Assembly: GCA_021772975.1 (NCBI GenBank)
Contig: JAJFKY010000008.1
Coordinates: forward strand, 1-64,000
Reading direction: 5' to 3'
Source: Gammaproteobacteria bacterium
GTDB taxonomy: Bacteria; Pseudomonadota; Gammaproteobacteria; Xanthomonadales; Wenzhouxiangellaceae
DNA: 64,000 nucleotides
The position numbers and the translations under genes are program-made. The notes beneath the pieces were generated by a model, which was given only the letters and a program-made list of their open reading frames with translations, searched no databases and was not told where the DNA came from. Shown here one piece after another: positions 55,827 through 64,000 of this stretch (the stretch's first letter is position 1; every line of letters starts with the position of its first letter).

Positions 55827-57035
55827 TTACCGGGAGACAACTCGGGTTCCATCCATGATCCGGTCACTTGGGTGAACAATCACCTGATCGCCAGTCTGCA
55901 GACCGTTAACCAGCTCTGCATGCAGAGCATTGCGAGCACCTAATTCAATGGGCCGCTGGCGCGCCTGGCCATTGCTGACCACAAACACGGACCATTGTCC
56001 TTGTTCGCGAAACAGAGCAGTCAGGGGAATCCGCAAAACCTGTTCCAACTGTTGCAACAGGATGTGTGCCTCTATCTGATAGCCGTGCCCCAGGGTCCGC
56101 CAGTGTTCTGCTGGACTGAGGATATCCACGATAACGTTGACGCGCTGTTCTTCGATGCCCAGGGCAGAGATCTTGGTATATGCAAACGGCTCCACCTGCC
56201 GAACCACGCCCTGCAATGACTGCTTGCCGCCCCAGTTCTTCAACAATACGGTTTGCCCGGGTGCTGCCTGCACCGCATCAACTGACAGCAGATCTACCAC
56301 CACTTCCAGTTTGCCAGGATCACCAATCTCCAACAGCCGTTCGCCTGGGCTGACGACCCGCTCGCTGGCGTCAAATATTCTTAATATCCGTCCATCCACG
56401 GGCGCGCTGAGCCGTAAGCACTCACAGTCTATTCTGAATGCTTCACTGTGTGCCGGTGAAAGCAATTGTGCCTTGGCTTGCTGCAGCTCATAAGTGCGCA
56501 TATCCAGAGATGCCAGAGCCGATGCATAGGCCGCCTTAGCGGTTTTGTAGCGACGTTCTATGGCATCCATATCCTGCCGGGAGATGATGCCATCCTCAAC
56601 CAGCTGGTGTGCCCGTTGATGCTCGCTCTGAGCGTATTCAAACTCTGCCAGGGCCTGGTCGATGTTGGATCTGGCAAGCGACTCGGCCGCTTCCGCGGTG
56701 CGGATATTGGCCCTGGCCTGGGTTTCGCTGCGGGGATCTAAAAAAGCCGAGTCCAGCGGCTCGAGTTCTGCGATGATCGTTTCCCCGGCCACCACCCGAT
56801 CGCCCACTTCAGGCTGGATACGTTTCAAACGGCCTGCTACCGGGGCCGATAGCGCGAACACGTCATGAATCCGGGTTTTGCCTTCTTCGACGATGCTGAT
56901 GGTTAATGGCCCATGCTCGATAATGGCCATATCGACCGGCACCGGTGGCGGACGTAAAGCCATCATCAGCAGCACTACAACAGCGATACCCAGGAGGCTC
57001 CATATCAGAATCCGTTTATGCTTTGCCTGCATCAT
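55827..57035 (-). CDS. HlyD/MacA-like periplasmic adaptor
   Basis: A 402-aa membrane-fusion protein. N-terminal anchor ILIWSLLGIAVVVLLMMAL, a lipoyl-type half (VFALSAPVAGRLKRIQPEVGDRVVAGE), a long coiled-coil hairpin (about 105-200), the second lipoyl half (LRLSAPVDGRILRIFDASERVVSPGE) and a beta-barrel domain. Its start immediately follows the permease stop (TAG-ATG), so they are cotranscribed. It links the ABC transporter to the outer envelope. Confidence 0.93.
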   Translation of the reverse strand: MMQAKHKRILIWSLLGIAVVVLLMMALRPPPVPVDMAIIEHGPLTISIVEEGKTRIHDVFALSAPVAGRLKRIQPEVGDRVVAGETIIAELEPLDSAFLDPRSETQARANIRTAEAAESLARSNIDQALAEFEYAQSEHQRAHQLVEDGIISRQDMDAIERRYKTAKAAYASALASLDMRTYELQQAKAQLLSPAHSEAFRIDCECLRLSAPVDGRILRIFDASERVVSPGERLLEIGDPGKLEVVVDLLSVDAVQAAPGQTVLLKNWGGKQSLQGVVRQVEPFAYTKISALGIEEQRVNVIVDILSPAEHWRTLGHGYQIEAHILLQQLEQVLRIPLTALFREQGQWSVFVVSNGQARQRPIELGARNALHAELVNGLQTGDQVIVHPSDRIMDGTRVVSR

Positions 57036-59399
57036 CTATGCTCTGGTTTTTAACACTTTAATCAAATCCAGACGGTTCAATCGCCAGCGGATAATCATTG
57101 CAGAGCAAACGCCGGCCGCCAGGGCGATCAAGCCGGCATAAGCATAACTTGAGTTCTCAATGAATACCGGCACGCGAAACAGCTCGGTCTCAAAAGCAGC
57201 GGCGATCAGAACAACCAGTGCATAACCCAGCACCAGCCCCAGTGGTAGTGCGGCCAACAATAACAGTCCGGCTTCACCCAACAGCACATAAGCGATTTCC
57301 GCGCGACGAAAGCCCATCACCCTTAGAGTGGATAACTCCCGGCCACGCTCCATCAATGTTATTCGCATACTGGTATAAATCACGCCAAAGGCCAGCGCGC
57401 CCGCGAACATTGAAAAAATAAACATGTAAATCAGCATGCTTTCGTTGATCGTTGCATGGAACGAATCAACAGCTGCCTGCTTGAGCGTTACTGAAGCCAG
57501 CGTTGGCACGGCTTTAAGTTTGCCAAGCAGCGGTTCGGTGGCTGCCGGGTCCAGCAGAATATTGATATATTCAGTCACCGGTCGTTGTTGCATCCTTCGG
57601 TTGAACGCCGTCAGGTTCATATAGGCAGGCATCCCGACATAAGTGTCCACTACCGCCACCACCGGAATATCGAATACCGGCCGGCGACCGCTCAATATTT
57701 CGACATGTACCGTTCCGCCAATGCGTACCCCCAGTTTTTCTGCCAGCAGGGAGCCCAGCACCAGACCATCAGCGGGCACGCGCAATGGACCCAGATTGAT
57801 ATCATAGACAGGTTGCAGGCTGGCGTCAGACGGCAGTGCCTGAATACCGCCCCGATGGCGCCGGTTACCAGCGGAAAGGTCGGCGCTGACGATGCGCATG
57901 GGTTCGCTTGCCAACACACCAGGTAAACGGGACACTTCAGCCAATACCCGTGTCGATCGGGGTTCATTCAAACCCAGCACCGCGTGCTGGCGTTGGGCTT
58001 GATAAAAAGAGACCTCCGCTAAATGCATCAGGGCATCATTCCACTGCAGCGACATGACCGCCAATGCCACTGACAAAGCGATCCCCAAGGTGGTCAAACC
58101 AGTGCGCGCCGGCCACCGCATCAGGTGCCTGATGATCAGGCGACTGGGTTGGTCCAGCCACTGGCCCATGCGGCTATCAGCCAAACGGCCACGCCGGTAA
58201 ACAGGGGGTGATGGTGGTCGCATGGCCTCCGCCGGCGGTAATAGGGCAGCTTGCCGAACAGCGCCCCAGGCCCCGCCCAGGGCCGCGCTTACACTGATGC
58301 CGGCGCCGATTGCGAAAGCGGCGGTGTTGGGGCGGTATAGCAAAACCGGAAAGCGAAAAAATTCACTGTACATTTGGGTGCTGAAACGGCCCAGCCAGAT
58401 ACCCGTCAGACTGCCCAGGACAATCCCTGCCAGGCTGATCAGCAGCACCAGTTTGAGATAATGCCAGGCTACCTGCCAATCGCTGTAGCCGAAGGCTTTT
58501 AAGAGTCCGATCTCGCTGCGTTCGGTGGCAATCATCCGCCGCATCACCATTTGGATCAGAAAGGCCGCGACCAGCAGGAATATCGCGGGCAGAATGGTCG
58601 ACATGGATTCAAGCTGTTCAATTTCATTCATCAAAAACCAGTTGGATAATTGATCTTTGCGAGCCACCGCGCCGATAGCGCCATAAGGCGCCAGAATGCT
58701 ATCCAGCGCTGTTATCACGTTATCCGCCGAAGCATTACGCATCAGGGATAGACTCAGATCATTGAATGCGCCTTGCTGATCGTAGGCGGCGGACAGCGCA
58801 CTGCGTCCCATCCAGATGATGCCAAAGCGCTGGTCATCAGGCACTAAGGCCCCGGGACCCAATACATAAACAAACTCGGGCGACAGTGCCAGACCGACAA
58901 TATCCAGCTGTTTGCGGGTCCCGTTGATGATCGCAGAAAAGTGATCGCCAGGCACGAGCCCATGTGCTTTCGCAAAAGCCTGGCTGACTATTACCTCAGA
59001 ATCATGCCCGGAGGATATCCACCGGCCGGAAAGCAATGCCAGGCGATTTAAGACTGGCTGGCCGTGTTCGGGCACCGAGACCAGACGGGCCATAACGGGT
59101 TCGGGGAAGTCGGGCACATCCAGTAGTGCCACTTTTGCGATTCGGTCACTAACCGATTGCACTCCAGGCAGTTCGGCCACGCGCTGTAAAACATACAGCG
59201 GGGCGCGTGTTACCTGGGCAAAAACATCAGCAAAACGGTATCGCTCATAGTAGGCCTGCGAAGATTCCTGCAGGGAAGTAATGGTAGATAACGAGTTGAT
59301 CAACACGGCCAGTCCGGAAGCCATTACGATGGCGGTAGCCAATATCTGGCCGCGTAACCGCCAAAGGTCGCGCCACAACTTCCGGTTCAGTGCCTGCAT
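57036..59399 (-). CDS. ABC transporter permease (two FtsX domains)
   Basis: About 787 aa. ATG 59399 is used; GTG 59405 and GTG 59408 overlap the ATPase stop. Helix near residues 17-40, a periplasmic MacB-like domain, three helices around 265-385 with FtsX (ERSEIGLLKAFGYSDWQ), a second periplasmic domain, and a second FtsX set near the end (LMERGRELSTLRVMGFRRAEIA). A two-FtsX fusion, instead of two half permeases, is typical of this YbbP/DevC-like class. Confidence 0.93.
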   Translation of the reverse strand: MQALNRKLWRDLWRLRGQILATAIVMASGLAVLINSLSTITSLQESSQAYYERYRFADVFAQVTRAPLYVLQRVAELPGVQSVSDRIAKVALLDVPDFPEPVMARLVSVPEHGQPVLNRLALLSGRWISSGHDSEVIVSQAFAKAHGLVPGDHFSAIINGTRKQLDIVGLALSPEFVYVLGPGALVPDDQRFGIIWMGRSALSAAYDQQGAFNDLSLSLMRNASADNVITALDSILAPYGAIGAVARKDQLSNWFLMNEIEQLESMSTILPAIFLLVAAFLIQMVMRRMIATERSEIGLLKAFGYSDWQVAWHYLKLVLLISLAGIVLGSLTGIWLGRFSTQMYSEFFRFPVLLYRPNTAAFAIGAGISVSAALGGAWGAVRQAALLPPAEAMRPPSPPVYRRGRLADSRMGQWLDQPSRLIIRHLMRWPARTGLTTLGIALSVALAVMSLQWNDALMHLAEVSFYQAQRQHAVLGLNEPRSTRVLAEVSRLPGVLASEPMRIVSADLSAGNRRHRGGIQALPSDASLQPVYDINLGPLRVPADGLVLGSLLAEKLGVRIGGTVHVEILSGRRPVFDIPVVAVVDTYVGMPAYMNLTAFNRRMQQRPVTEYINILLDPAATEPLLGKLKAVPTLASVTLKQAAVDSFHATINESMLIYMFIFSMFAGALAFGVIYTSMRITLMERGRELSTLRVMGFRRAEIAYVLLGEAGLLLLAALPLGLVLGYALVVLIAAAFETELFRVPVFIENSSYAYAGLIALAAGVCSAMIIRWRLNRLDLIKVLKTRA

Positions 59400-59401
59400 G
59401 G

Positions 59402-60118
59402 TCACCACTGCATCTGGCTGGGTTCCAGACGCTGAGTATTGCGTGCTTCATCGGCTATGCGGCCGTCGGTCATTTGTAAGACCCGGTCCGCCATTTGACC
59501 AATGATGGTATTGTGAGTGATCACCGCGGTGGTGGTGCCCAGTTCGCGGTTGACCCTGTCGATGGCTTCCAAAACCAATATTCCAGTGACACTGTCCAGC
59601 GCCCCAGTGGGTTCATCGCACAGCAAAATAGCGGGCTTTTTGGCGATCGCCCGGGCGATCGCCACCCGCTGCTGTTCCCCGCCTGACAATTGCGCTGGAA
59701 AATGGTCCACGCGGTTGCCGAGTCCCACCAGTTCCAGCGCAGCGGCGGAATTCATGGGGTCTTTGACTATCTCCGTGACCAGATCCACGTTTTCACGTGC
59801 GGTCAAGCTGGGAATCAGGTTATAGAATTGAAACACGAAGCCGACATGGTCACGGCGAAACCGGGTCAGTTGGCGCTGATTGGCGGTGGTCAAATTTTGT
59901 TCATAAAACCAGACTTCACCACTGCTGGGTTGGTCCAGCCCGCCCAGAATATTCAACAAAGTGGATTTGCCGGAACCCGAGGGGCCCAGTAACACCACCA
60001 ATTCACCCGCATACAGGTCCAAATCAACCTGCCGCAATGCATGCACCGCCACCTCGCCGGTTTGATAGACCTTGGTCAGTTGGCTGGCATGCAATGGTAT
60101 ATCCGAGCGTGGCGACAA
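59402..60118 (-). CDS. ABC transporter ATP-binding protein (LolD/MacB-type)
   Basis: A 238-aa ATPase starting at TTG 60118 with cagga upstream. Walker [14 protein letters not shown]-loop [16 protein letters not shown], signature [14 protein letters not shown], and Walker [13 protein letters not shown] are complete. First gene of a minus-strand set: ATPase, permease, adaptor, P-type ATPase, DUF302. Confidence 0.95.
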   Translation of the reverse strand: MSPRSDIPLHASQLTKVYQTGEVAVHALRQVDLDLYAGELVVLLGPSGSGKSTLLNILGGLDQPSSGEVWFYEQNLTTANQRQLTRFRRDHVGFVFQFYNLIPSLTARENVDLVTEIVKDPMNSAAALELVGLGNRVDHFPAQLSGGEQQRVAIARAIAKKPAILLCDEPTGALDSVTGILVLEAIDRVNRELGTTTAVITHNTIIGQMADRVLQMTDGRIADEARNTQRLEPSQMQW

Positions 60119-60360
60119 ATCGATTATCCTGGGGTTATCCTGGCAATAGTTATGCGCTTATTTGGCCACAACTGACACTCTTTTGGTATCAGGGTTTACC
60201 GCAGGCTGTGCGTGCGGGTTGACGGGTTTCGAACTTAATCGCTCAGCGGTTGTGCAGCTACTGTCTTGCCTGGCTTATGGGTTTTCGGCAATCACGTATG
60301 GTGGCGCTGGCTGCTTCGAGATAGGCTGGACATCAGCATGGATTCAAGGACCGTGAGCTT

Positions 60361-61380
60361 ATGTCAAACCCGTGGGAAATAGACCGGCAGTGTTTTCCAA
60401 CCACCGGTTCACCGGCGGAGCAACTAAAGTTCATCACGCGTTACGCGTTGTTGGCGCCTTCTACGCACAACACCCAACCGTGGAAATTCATCATCCAGCA
60501 TGATGAGCTGAAGTTATATGCTGATCGCAGCCGGCAATTAACCGAAGCTGATCCGAGTGGACGCGAACTGGTGATGTCCTGTGGTGCTGCCCTGGGGCAA
60601 TTGCGGGTGGCATTGCAGCATTTCGGGCTTGACCCCGAGGTTAGTCTGTTACCGGACAGTAACGAGCCTGACTGGCTGGCTCGGGTAAAAATCAGTCCGT
60701 CCAATGTTTATGATGATCAGTTGCTGCCATTGTTTGATGGAATCTTTAAGCGTCATACCAGCCGCACTGCGTTCGCATCGACAGCGGTACCACAACAGGT
60801 GATTGATAAAATTACTGACCTGGCTGGCCGCCTGGGCGTGGGTGTTGCCTTCATCAGTGACGCGGATCAACAGCAACAGCTAGCGCGTCTGGTGGCGGAA
60901 GGTGATCAGCTATTGTTTAAGAATAAGAATTTCCGGTTGGAACTGCGCCGCTGGCTGCGCGGTAAAGACAGTAACACCAAAGACGGGATTGCCAGCCGTT
61001 CACTGGGCCTGCCGGCCTGGTTAGCGCCACTGGCTGCGTATATTATTCAAAAGCTGGATGTGGGCGACATGGTAGCCCGAAATGACGCGCAACTGGTGCT
61101 GACAGCACCGTTACTGGTGATATTGCATACGCCAGAAAACCAGCCAATGGACTGGCTGCTGGCCGGCCAGGCTTTGGACTGGATGTTATTGTTCGCGGCG
61201 GCTAATCGTATCAATGCGTCGTTCTTTAGTCAGCCATTGGAAGCCCCTGGTTTGCTGTCACGGTTTAATGAAATTGTGCAGATATCAGGGCAGCCGCAGC
61301 TTTTTTTCCGACTGGGTTACGCGGTAGATGCCAAACCTTCAGCACGCCGGGATGTTGACACTGTGGTCAGCATGGAATAG
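60361..61380 (+). CDS. Acg-like nitroreductase-family protein
   Basis: A 339-aa FMN-binding-type protein. The N-terminal 'ALLAPSTHNTQPWKFIIQHDELKLYADRSRQL' is the Acg/nitroreductase hallmark, followed by RELVMSCGAALGQLRVAL. The C-terminal half contains LLAGQALDWMLLFAAANRI. Acg family members are often silent as enzymes and are linked to hypoxia or dormancy regulons. The adjacent FixLJ pair and cation pump fit such a setting (inference). Confidence 0.88.
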   Translation: MSNPWEIDRQCFPTTGSPAEQLKFITRYALLAPSTHNTQPWKFIIQHDELKLYADRSRQLTEADPSGRELVMSCGAALGQLRVALQHFGLDPEVSLLPDSNEPDWLARVKISPSNVYDDQLLPLFDGIFKRHTSRTAFASTAVPQQVIDKITDLAGRLGVGVAFISDADQQQQLARLVAEGDQLLFKNKNFRLELRRWLRGKDSNTKDGIASRSLGLPAWLAPLAAYIIQKLDVGDMVARNDAQLVLTAPLLVILHTPENQPMDWLLAGQALDWMLLFAAANRINASFFSQPLEAPGLLSRFNEIVQISGQPQLFFRLGYAVDAKPSARRDVDTVVSME

Positions 61381-61453
61381 TGACAGCGTGTATACACCCT
61401 CGCAAAACGCCTTTGGTCATGCTGGCCGCCTTATTGCAGCCTGGTCAGGTTAT

Positions 61454-62068
61454 TTAATCATCATCTAAATACCCTGCTGAATAGAGTGCCTTTACCAGTT
61501 CGGCGAGGGAGCGGACCTGCATTTTATGCATCACATTGGCGCGATGCAGTTCAACGGTGCGGGTGCTGATATTCAAGTCAATGGCAATGACTTTGTTGGC
61601 TTTGCCGGCTGCGACCATCGCCATGACCTGACGCTCACGATCGGTGAGCGACTCGATCTTTTTCAGCACGGCCTGCTGCTGCTCCTGCGACTGATGTTGC
61701 TGTTCATTGTGCTGCAGGGCGTGTTGAACTCTATCCAGCAGGTCCTGCTCACGGAACGGTTTGGTCAGAAAGTCGGTGGCGCCTGCTTTGAGTGCAGCCA
61801 CTGCCATGGGAATGTCGGCATGCCCGGAAATAAAAATAATCGACAACTCCGGACAGTGCCGTTGATTGATTTCCTGCTGCAATTCCAGCCCGCTCATGCC
61901 GGGCATTCTGACGTCCAGTATCAGGCAGCCCGGGTTGTCATCATAAGCATCCAGGAATTGCCTGGCATTGGTATAGCGCTGACTGTCAATTCCGACTGAA
62001 CTGAGCATAAAGCCAATCGAATCAAGCACTGCCTGATCATCATCGACAACATGCACAATCTGTTTCAT
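61454..62068 (-). CDS. fixJ: FixJ-family response regulator
   Basis: A 204-aa protein with receiver domain (phospho-acceptor Asp52 in LILDVRMPGMSG; Lys in DFLTKPFREQ) and LuxR/GerE-type helix-turn-helix (about 140-200, LTDRERQVMAMVAAGKANKVIAIDL). It is translated with the sensor: the kinase stop overlaps its ATG by 4 bases (62065-62068). DNA target not visible here. Confidence 0.95.
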   Translation of the reverse strand: MKQIVHVVDDDQAVLDSIGFMLSSVGIDSQRYTNARQFLDAYDDNPGCLILDVRMPGMSGLELQQEINQRHCPELSIIFISGHADIPMAVAALKAGATDFLTKPFREQDLLDRVQHALQHNEQQHQSQEQQQAVLKKIESLTDRERQVMAMVAAGKANKVIAIDLNISTRTVELHRANVMHKMQVRSLAELVKALYSAGYLDDD

Positions 62069-64000
62069 GGTTTGGCCTCGTCAGGTGTCGCGGCCGGCTC
62101 ATCGGAGTCGGCTGCATGGTCATAAACCGGTAGCGTAAACAGGAAGCGGCTGCCGCCGCCTGAGTTCGGTGCATACCAGATGTCTCCGGCGTGTCGGCGC
62201 AGGATGGTAGCGCATATCGCTAAACCCATACCCATACCATCCTGTTTGCTGGTGACAAAAGGATCAAAAATCGTTTTGGCCTGATCTGTAGGGATGCCAG
62301 TGCCATGATCCTGAACACACACTTCAATCTGCCCCGCGCTATTGAGCCGCGAGGAGATTTTCAGACCGGCCCGGACCTGGCTTATTTTAACCACCGCCTC
62401 CAGCGCATTGTGCACCAGATTTAAGATGACCTGTTGAATTTGTACCGCATCAACCCATGCCGCGGGCAGGCCCGGCTGCAAATCCAACCTGACCGGGATA
62501 TCCAGGGTGTCGGTTTCCAGTTTCAGCAACCTGAGGATGTCAACGATCAATTGATTGATATCATGTGGCATGCGCCGTTCAGGCTCGCGCTTGATCAAGC
62601 TGCGCAGCTTATCCAGCACCGCACCAGCGCGTGAAGTCTGCTGATGAATCTGATCGTAGGCAAACTGCAGTTTGTCGCGCTCCAGATGGCTCTGCTGCAA
62701 CAGATTGCGGCTGCCTGCTGCGTAGTTGGCAATCGCGGTTAAAGGCTGGTTCAATTCGTGCGCGATGGTGGCTGCCAACTCACCCATCAGCGAGACCCGG
62801 TTGACATGCGCCAGTTGATTCCGCAACTCACGTATCTCAGCTGCCGCGGCACGCTGCGCGGTGATATCCTGAACCTGCAGAAGAATGCCAACCGACACGC
62901 CGGCCTCGTCCCGAATATTGCCCATGGATACTTCACTATGGTAAATATTGTCCGGCGAGCGGAAGCTGAGCTCAAACCTGATCGGAATGCCATGATCAGC
63001 CAGCAGTGTCCGTTGTTCATCCAGGTACTTAATCTGATTGTTATCATCGAGCAGCTCAGCGATAGGCAAATGGTTGACCTGTTCCAGAGTAAGCTCCAGC
63101 ATCGCGCAGAAGGCCGGGTTGGCTTCCATGATTTTTCCATCCAGATCTAACAGGACTTTTCCAATCAGGCCCTGATTGAACATCAGCCGCAGGCGTTCGT
63201 CCCGGTCTCTGACCAGCCGCCGCAGACGCCGGTGGTCGGTAATATCCACCCCGGTGCTGATGATGAGTGCGGCGGGCTGTTGCTTGCCGGCTGGAATGAG
63301 CTGGTGCTGCCAGCTGAATAAACGCTGCTGCCCGCCGTTGAGGCTTAGTGAGTACTCGTTGTGACGAGCGTTGGTGCTGTTTTGAATAAACATGCCGGCA
63401 TAAGCAGCGCGCACCCGCTCGCGATCATCGGGATACACATAGCTGTCCAGCCAGGCTTCACCGATTGGTGGCGACTGTTGATTGTACGACTGACTCAGCA
63501 TCCGATTGGCAAACTGGATAATACCGTCTGCATCAATACCGACGATCACTTCATCGATAAGATCAAAAATTTTGCTGGCGAAGCGATGCTCGGCATTCAG
63601 CATCGACTCCAGATAAGCCCGTCTGCGCAGGTCCCGGACGATCCCCACGAACAGCGTGCCTGAAGCGAGTCTAGCTTCACCCACCGATAGATCAATATCA
63701 AATTCGCTGCCGTGCTTGGATCTGGCGGGTAGCTGCCGGCCAATACCGATGACTTTTTTCTGGCCGGTGCGCAGGTACTGTTGCAGATAGCCGTTATGTT
63801 CCGCCTGGTAAGGCGTGGGCATCAACAGTGAGACATTTTGGCCGATGATTTCTGCTTCCGAATAGCCGAAAATGGTCTCTGCGGCGGGATTGAAAAACAC
63901 CACCAGCCCCTGTTTATCAATCACAATCACGCCATCAGCAGCCGCTGCGGGTATACAGGCCAGCAGCGTCGATAAATCCTGATCAGTGGTTGGTCCCGAA
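62065..64000 (-). CDS. FixL-like multi-PAS sensor histidine kinase (partial)
   Basis: The frame stays open to the window end (64000), so the N-terminus is missing; the GTG at 63930 is probably internal because the first PAS helix begins upstream of it. Visible: PAS 1 (VFFNPAAETIFGYSEAEIIG), PAS 2, PAS 3, HisKA with phospho-His in ATIAHELNQPLTAI, and HATPase with NLVHNALEA and GMGMGLAICATILRRH. PAS 1 resembles the FixL heme-PAS core, but the heme His cannot be judged with certainty. Controls the FixJ partner, possibly by oxygen. Confidence 0.92.
   Translation of the reverse strand, partial: SGPTTDQDLSTLLACIPAAAADGVIVIDKQGLVVFFNPAAETIFGYSEAEIIGQNVSLLMPTPYQAEHNGYLQQYLRTGQKKVIGIGRQLPARSKHGSEFDIDLSVGEARLASGTLFVGIVRDLRRRAYLESMLNAEHRFASKIFDLIDEVIVGIDADGIIQFANRMLSQSYNQQSPPIGEAWLDSYVYPDDRERVRAAYAGMFIQNSTNARHNEYSLSLNGGQQRLFSWQHQLIPAGKQQPAALIISTGVDITDHRRLRRLVRDRDERLRLMFNQGLIGKVLLDLDGKIMEANPAFCAMLELTLEQVNHLPIAELLDDNNQIKYLDEQRTLLADHGIPIRFELSFRSPDNIYHSEVSMGNIRDEAGVSVGILLQVQDITAQRAAAAEIRELRNQLAHVNRVSLMGELAATIAHELNQPLTAIANYAAGSRNLLQQSHLERDKLQFAYDQIHQQTSRAGAVLDKLRSLIKREPERRMPHDINQLIVDILRLLKLETDTLDIPVRLDLQPGLPAAWVDAVQIQQVILNLVHNALEAVVKISQVRAGLKISSRLNSAGQIEVCVQDHGTGIPTDQAKTIFDPFVTSKQDGMGMGLAICATILRRHAGDIWYAPNSGGGSRFLFTLPVYDHAADSDEPAATPDEAKP

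Overview
The window looks like a gammaproteobacterial chromosome segment. The closest fit I can suggest from gene content is the Xanthomonadales/Wenzhouxiangella-like side of the class: a 180-kDa-type NAD-glutamate dehydrogenase, RNase R next to RlmB, FixLJ, and several secreted proteins ending in a short '[FY]-x-x-GFE' tail. This placement is inference, not demonstrated. The right two thirds are an ordinary housekeeping chromosome. The left third (1 to about 20,957) is accessory DNA.

Left third, an integrated element. A large serine recombinase (19378-21009) runs straight into the 3' end of a tRNA-Leu(UAG) gene (20957-21042, minus strand), and its last 17 codons and stop lie inside the tRNA. 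This marks the right junction; the left junction is not visible, so the element probably starts before base 1. Inside are a VirD4/TraG-type coupling protein without relaxase or other secretion genes, a RadC-like JAB protein, an Xre regulator, a Pin/Hin-type DNA invertase, two lipoproteins, several secreted or membrane proteins of unknown function, and many small mobile-element genes separated by strong hairpin terminators. Between 270 and 5478 two paralogous genes, one intact and one carrying a stop codon, flank a module of secreted repeat proteins, one of which has a nonsense codon. Upstream of the invertase lie two Hin-like crossover palindromes with AA and TT cores, that is, in inverted orientation. 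They enclose about 146 bp between two divergent genes and look like a promoter-inversion switch.

Middle (21,000-47,800). Two tRNA-Leu genes are followed by rnr, rlmB and a secreted FG-GAP/ASPIC protein, an acyl-CoA dehydrogenase, a tight gdhB-nadK-5'-nucleotidase operon, a repeat-rich gap (34,808-35,682), a PhnA-type zinc-ribbon protein divergent from a D-threonine-aldolase-like enzyme, a SRPBCC-DUF2855 fusion, a second (600 aa) acyl-CoA dehydrogenase, a secreted BNR-type propeller, a PQQ-propeller-like protein, a secreted PQQ sugar dehydrogenase, and glpD.

Right third (47,800-64,000). A directly abutting tandem duplication of about 330-340 bp with no convincing gene is followed by a PRPP-synthetase / AMP-phosphorylase-like pair, a D-lactate-type dehydrogenase, an IS5-like MITE, and a five-gene minus-strand set (ABC ATPase, permease, HlyD adaptor, P2-type cation ATPase, DUF302). 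An Acg-type nitroreductase-like protein and a FixJ/FixL pair follow, with fixL running off the window. The nucleotide phosphorolysis, D-lactate, DUF302, Acg-like and FixLJ content suggests a low-oxygen or energy-limitation response island (inference).
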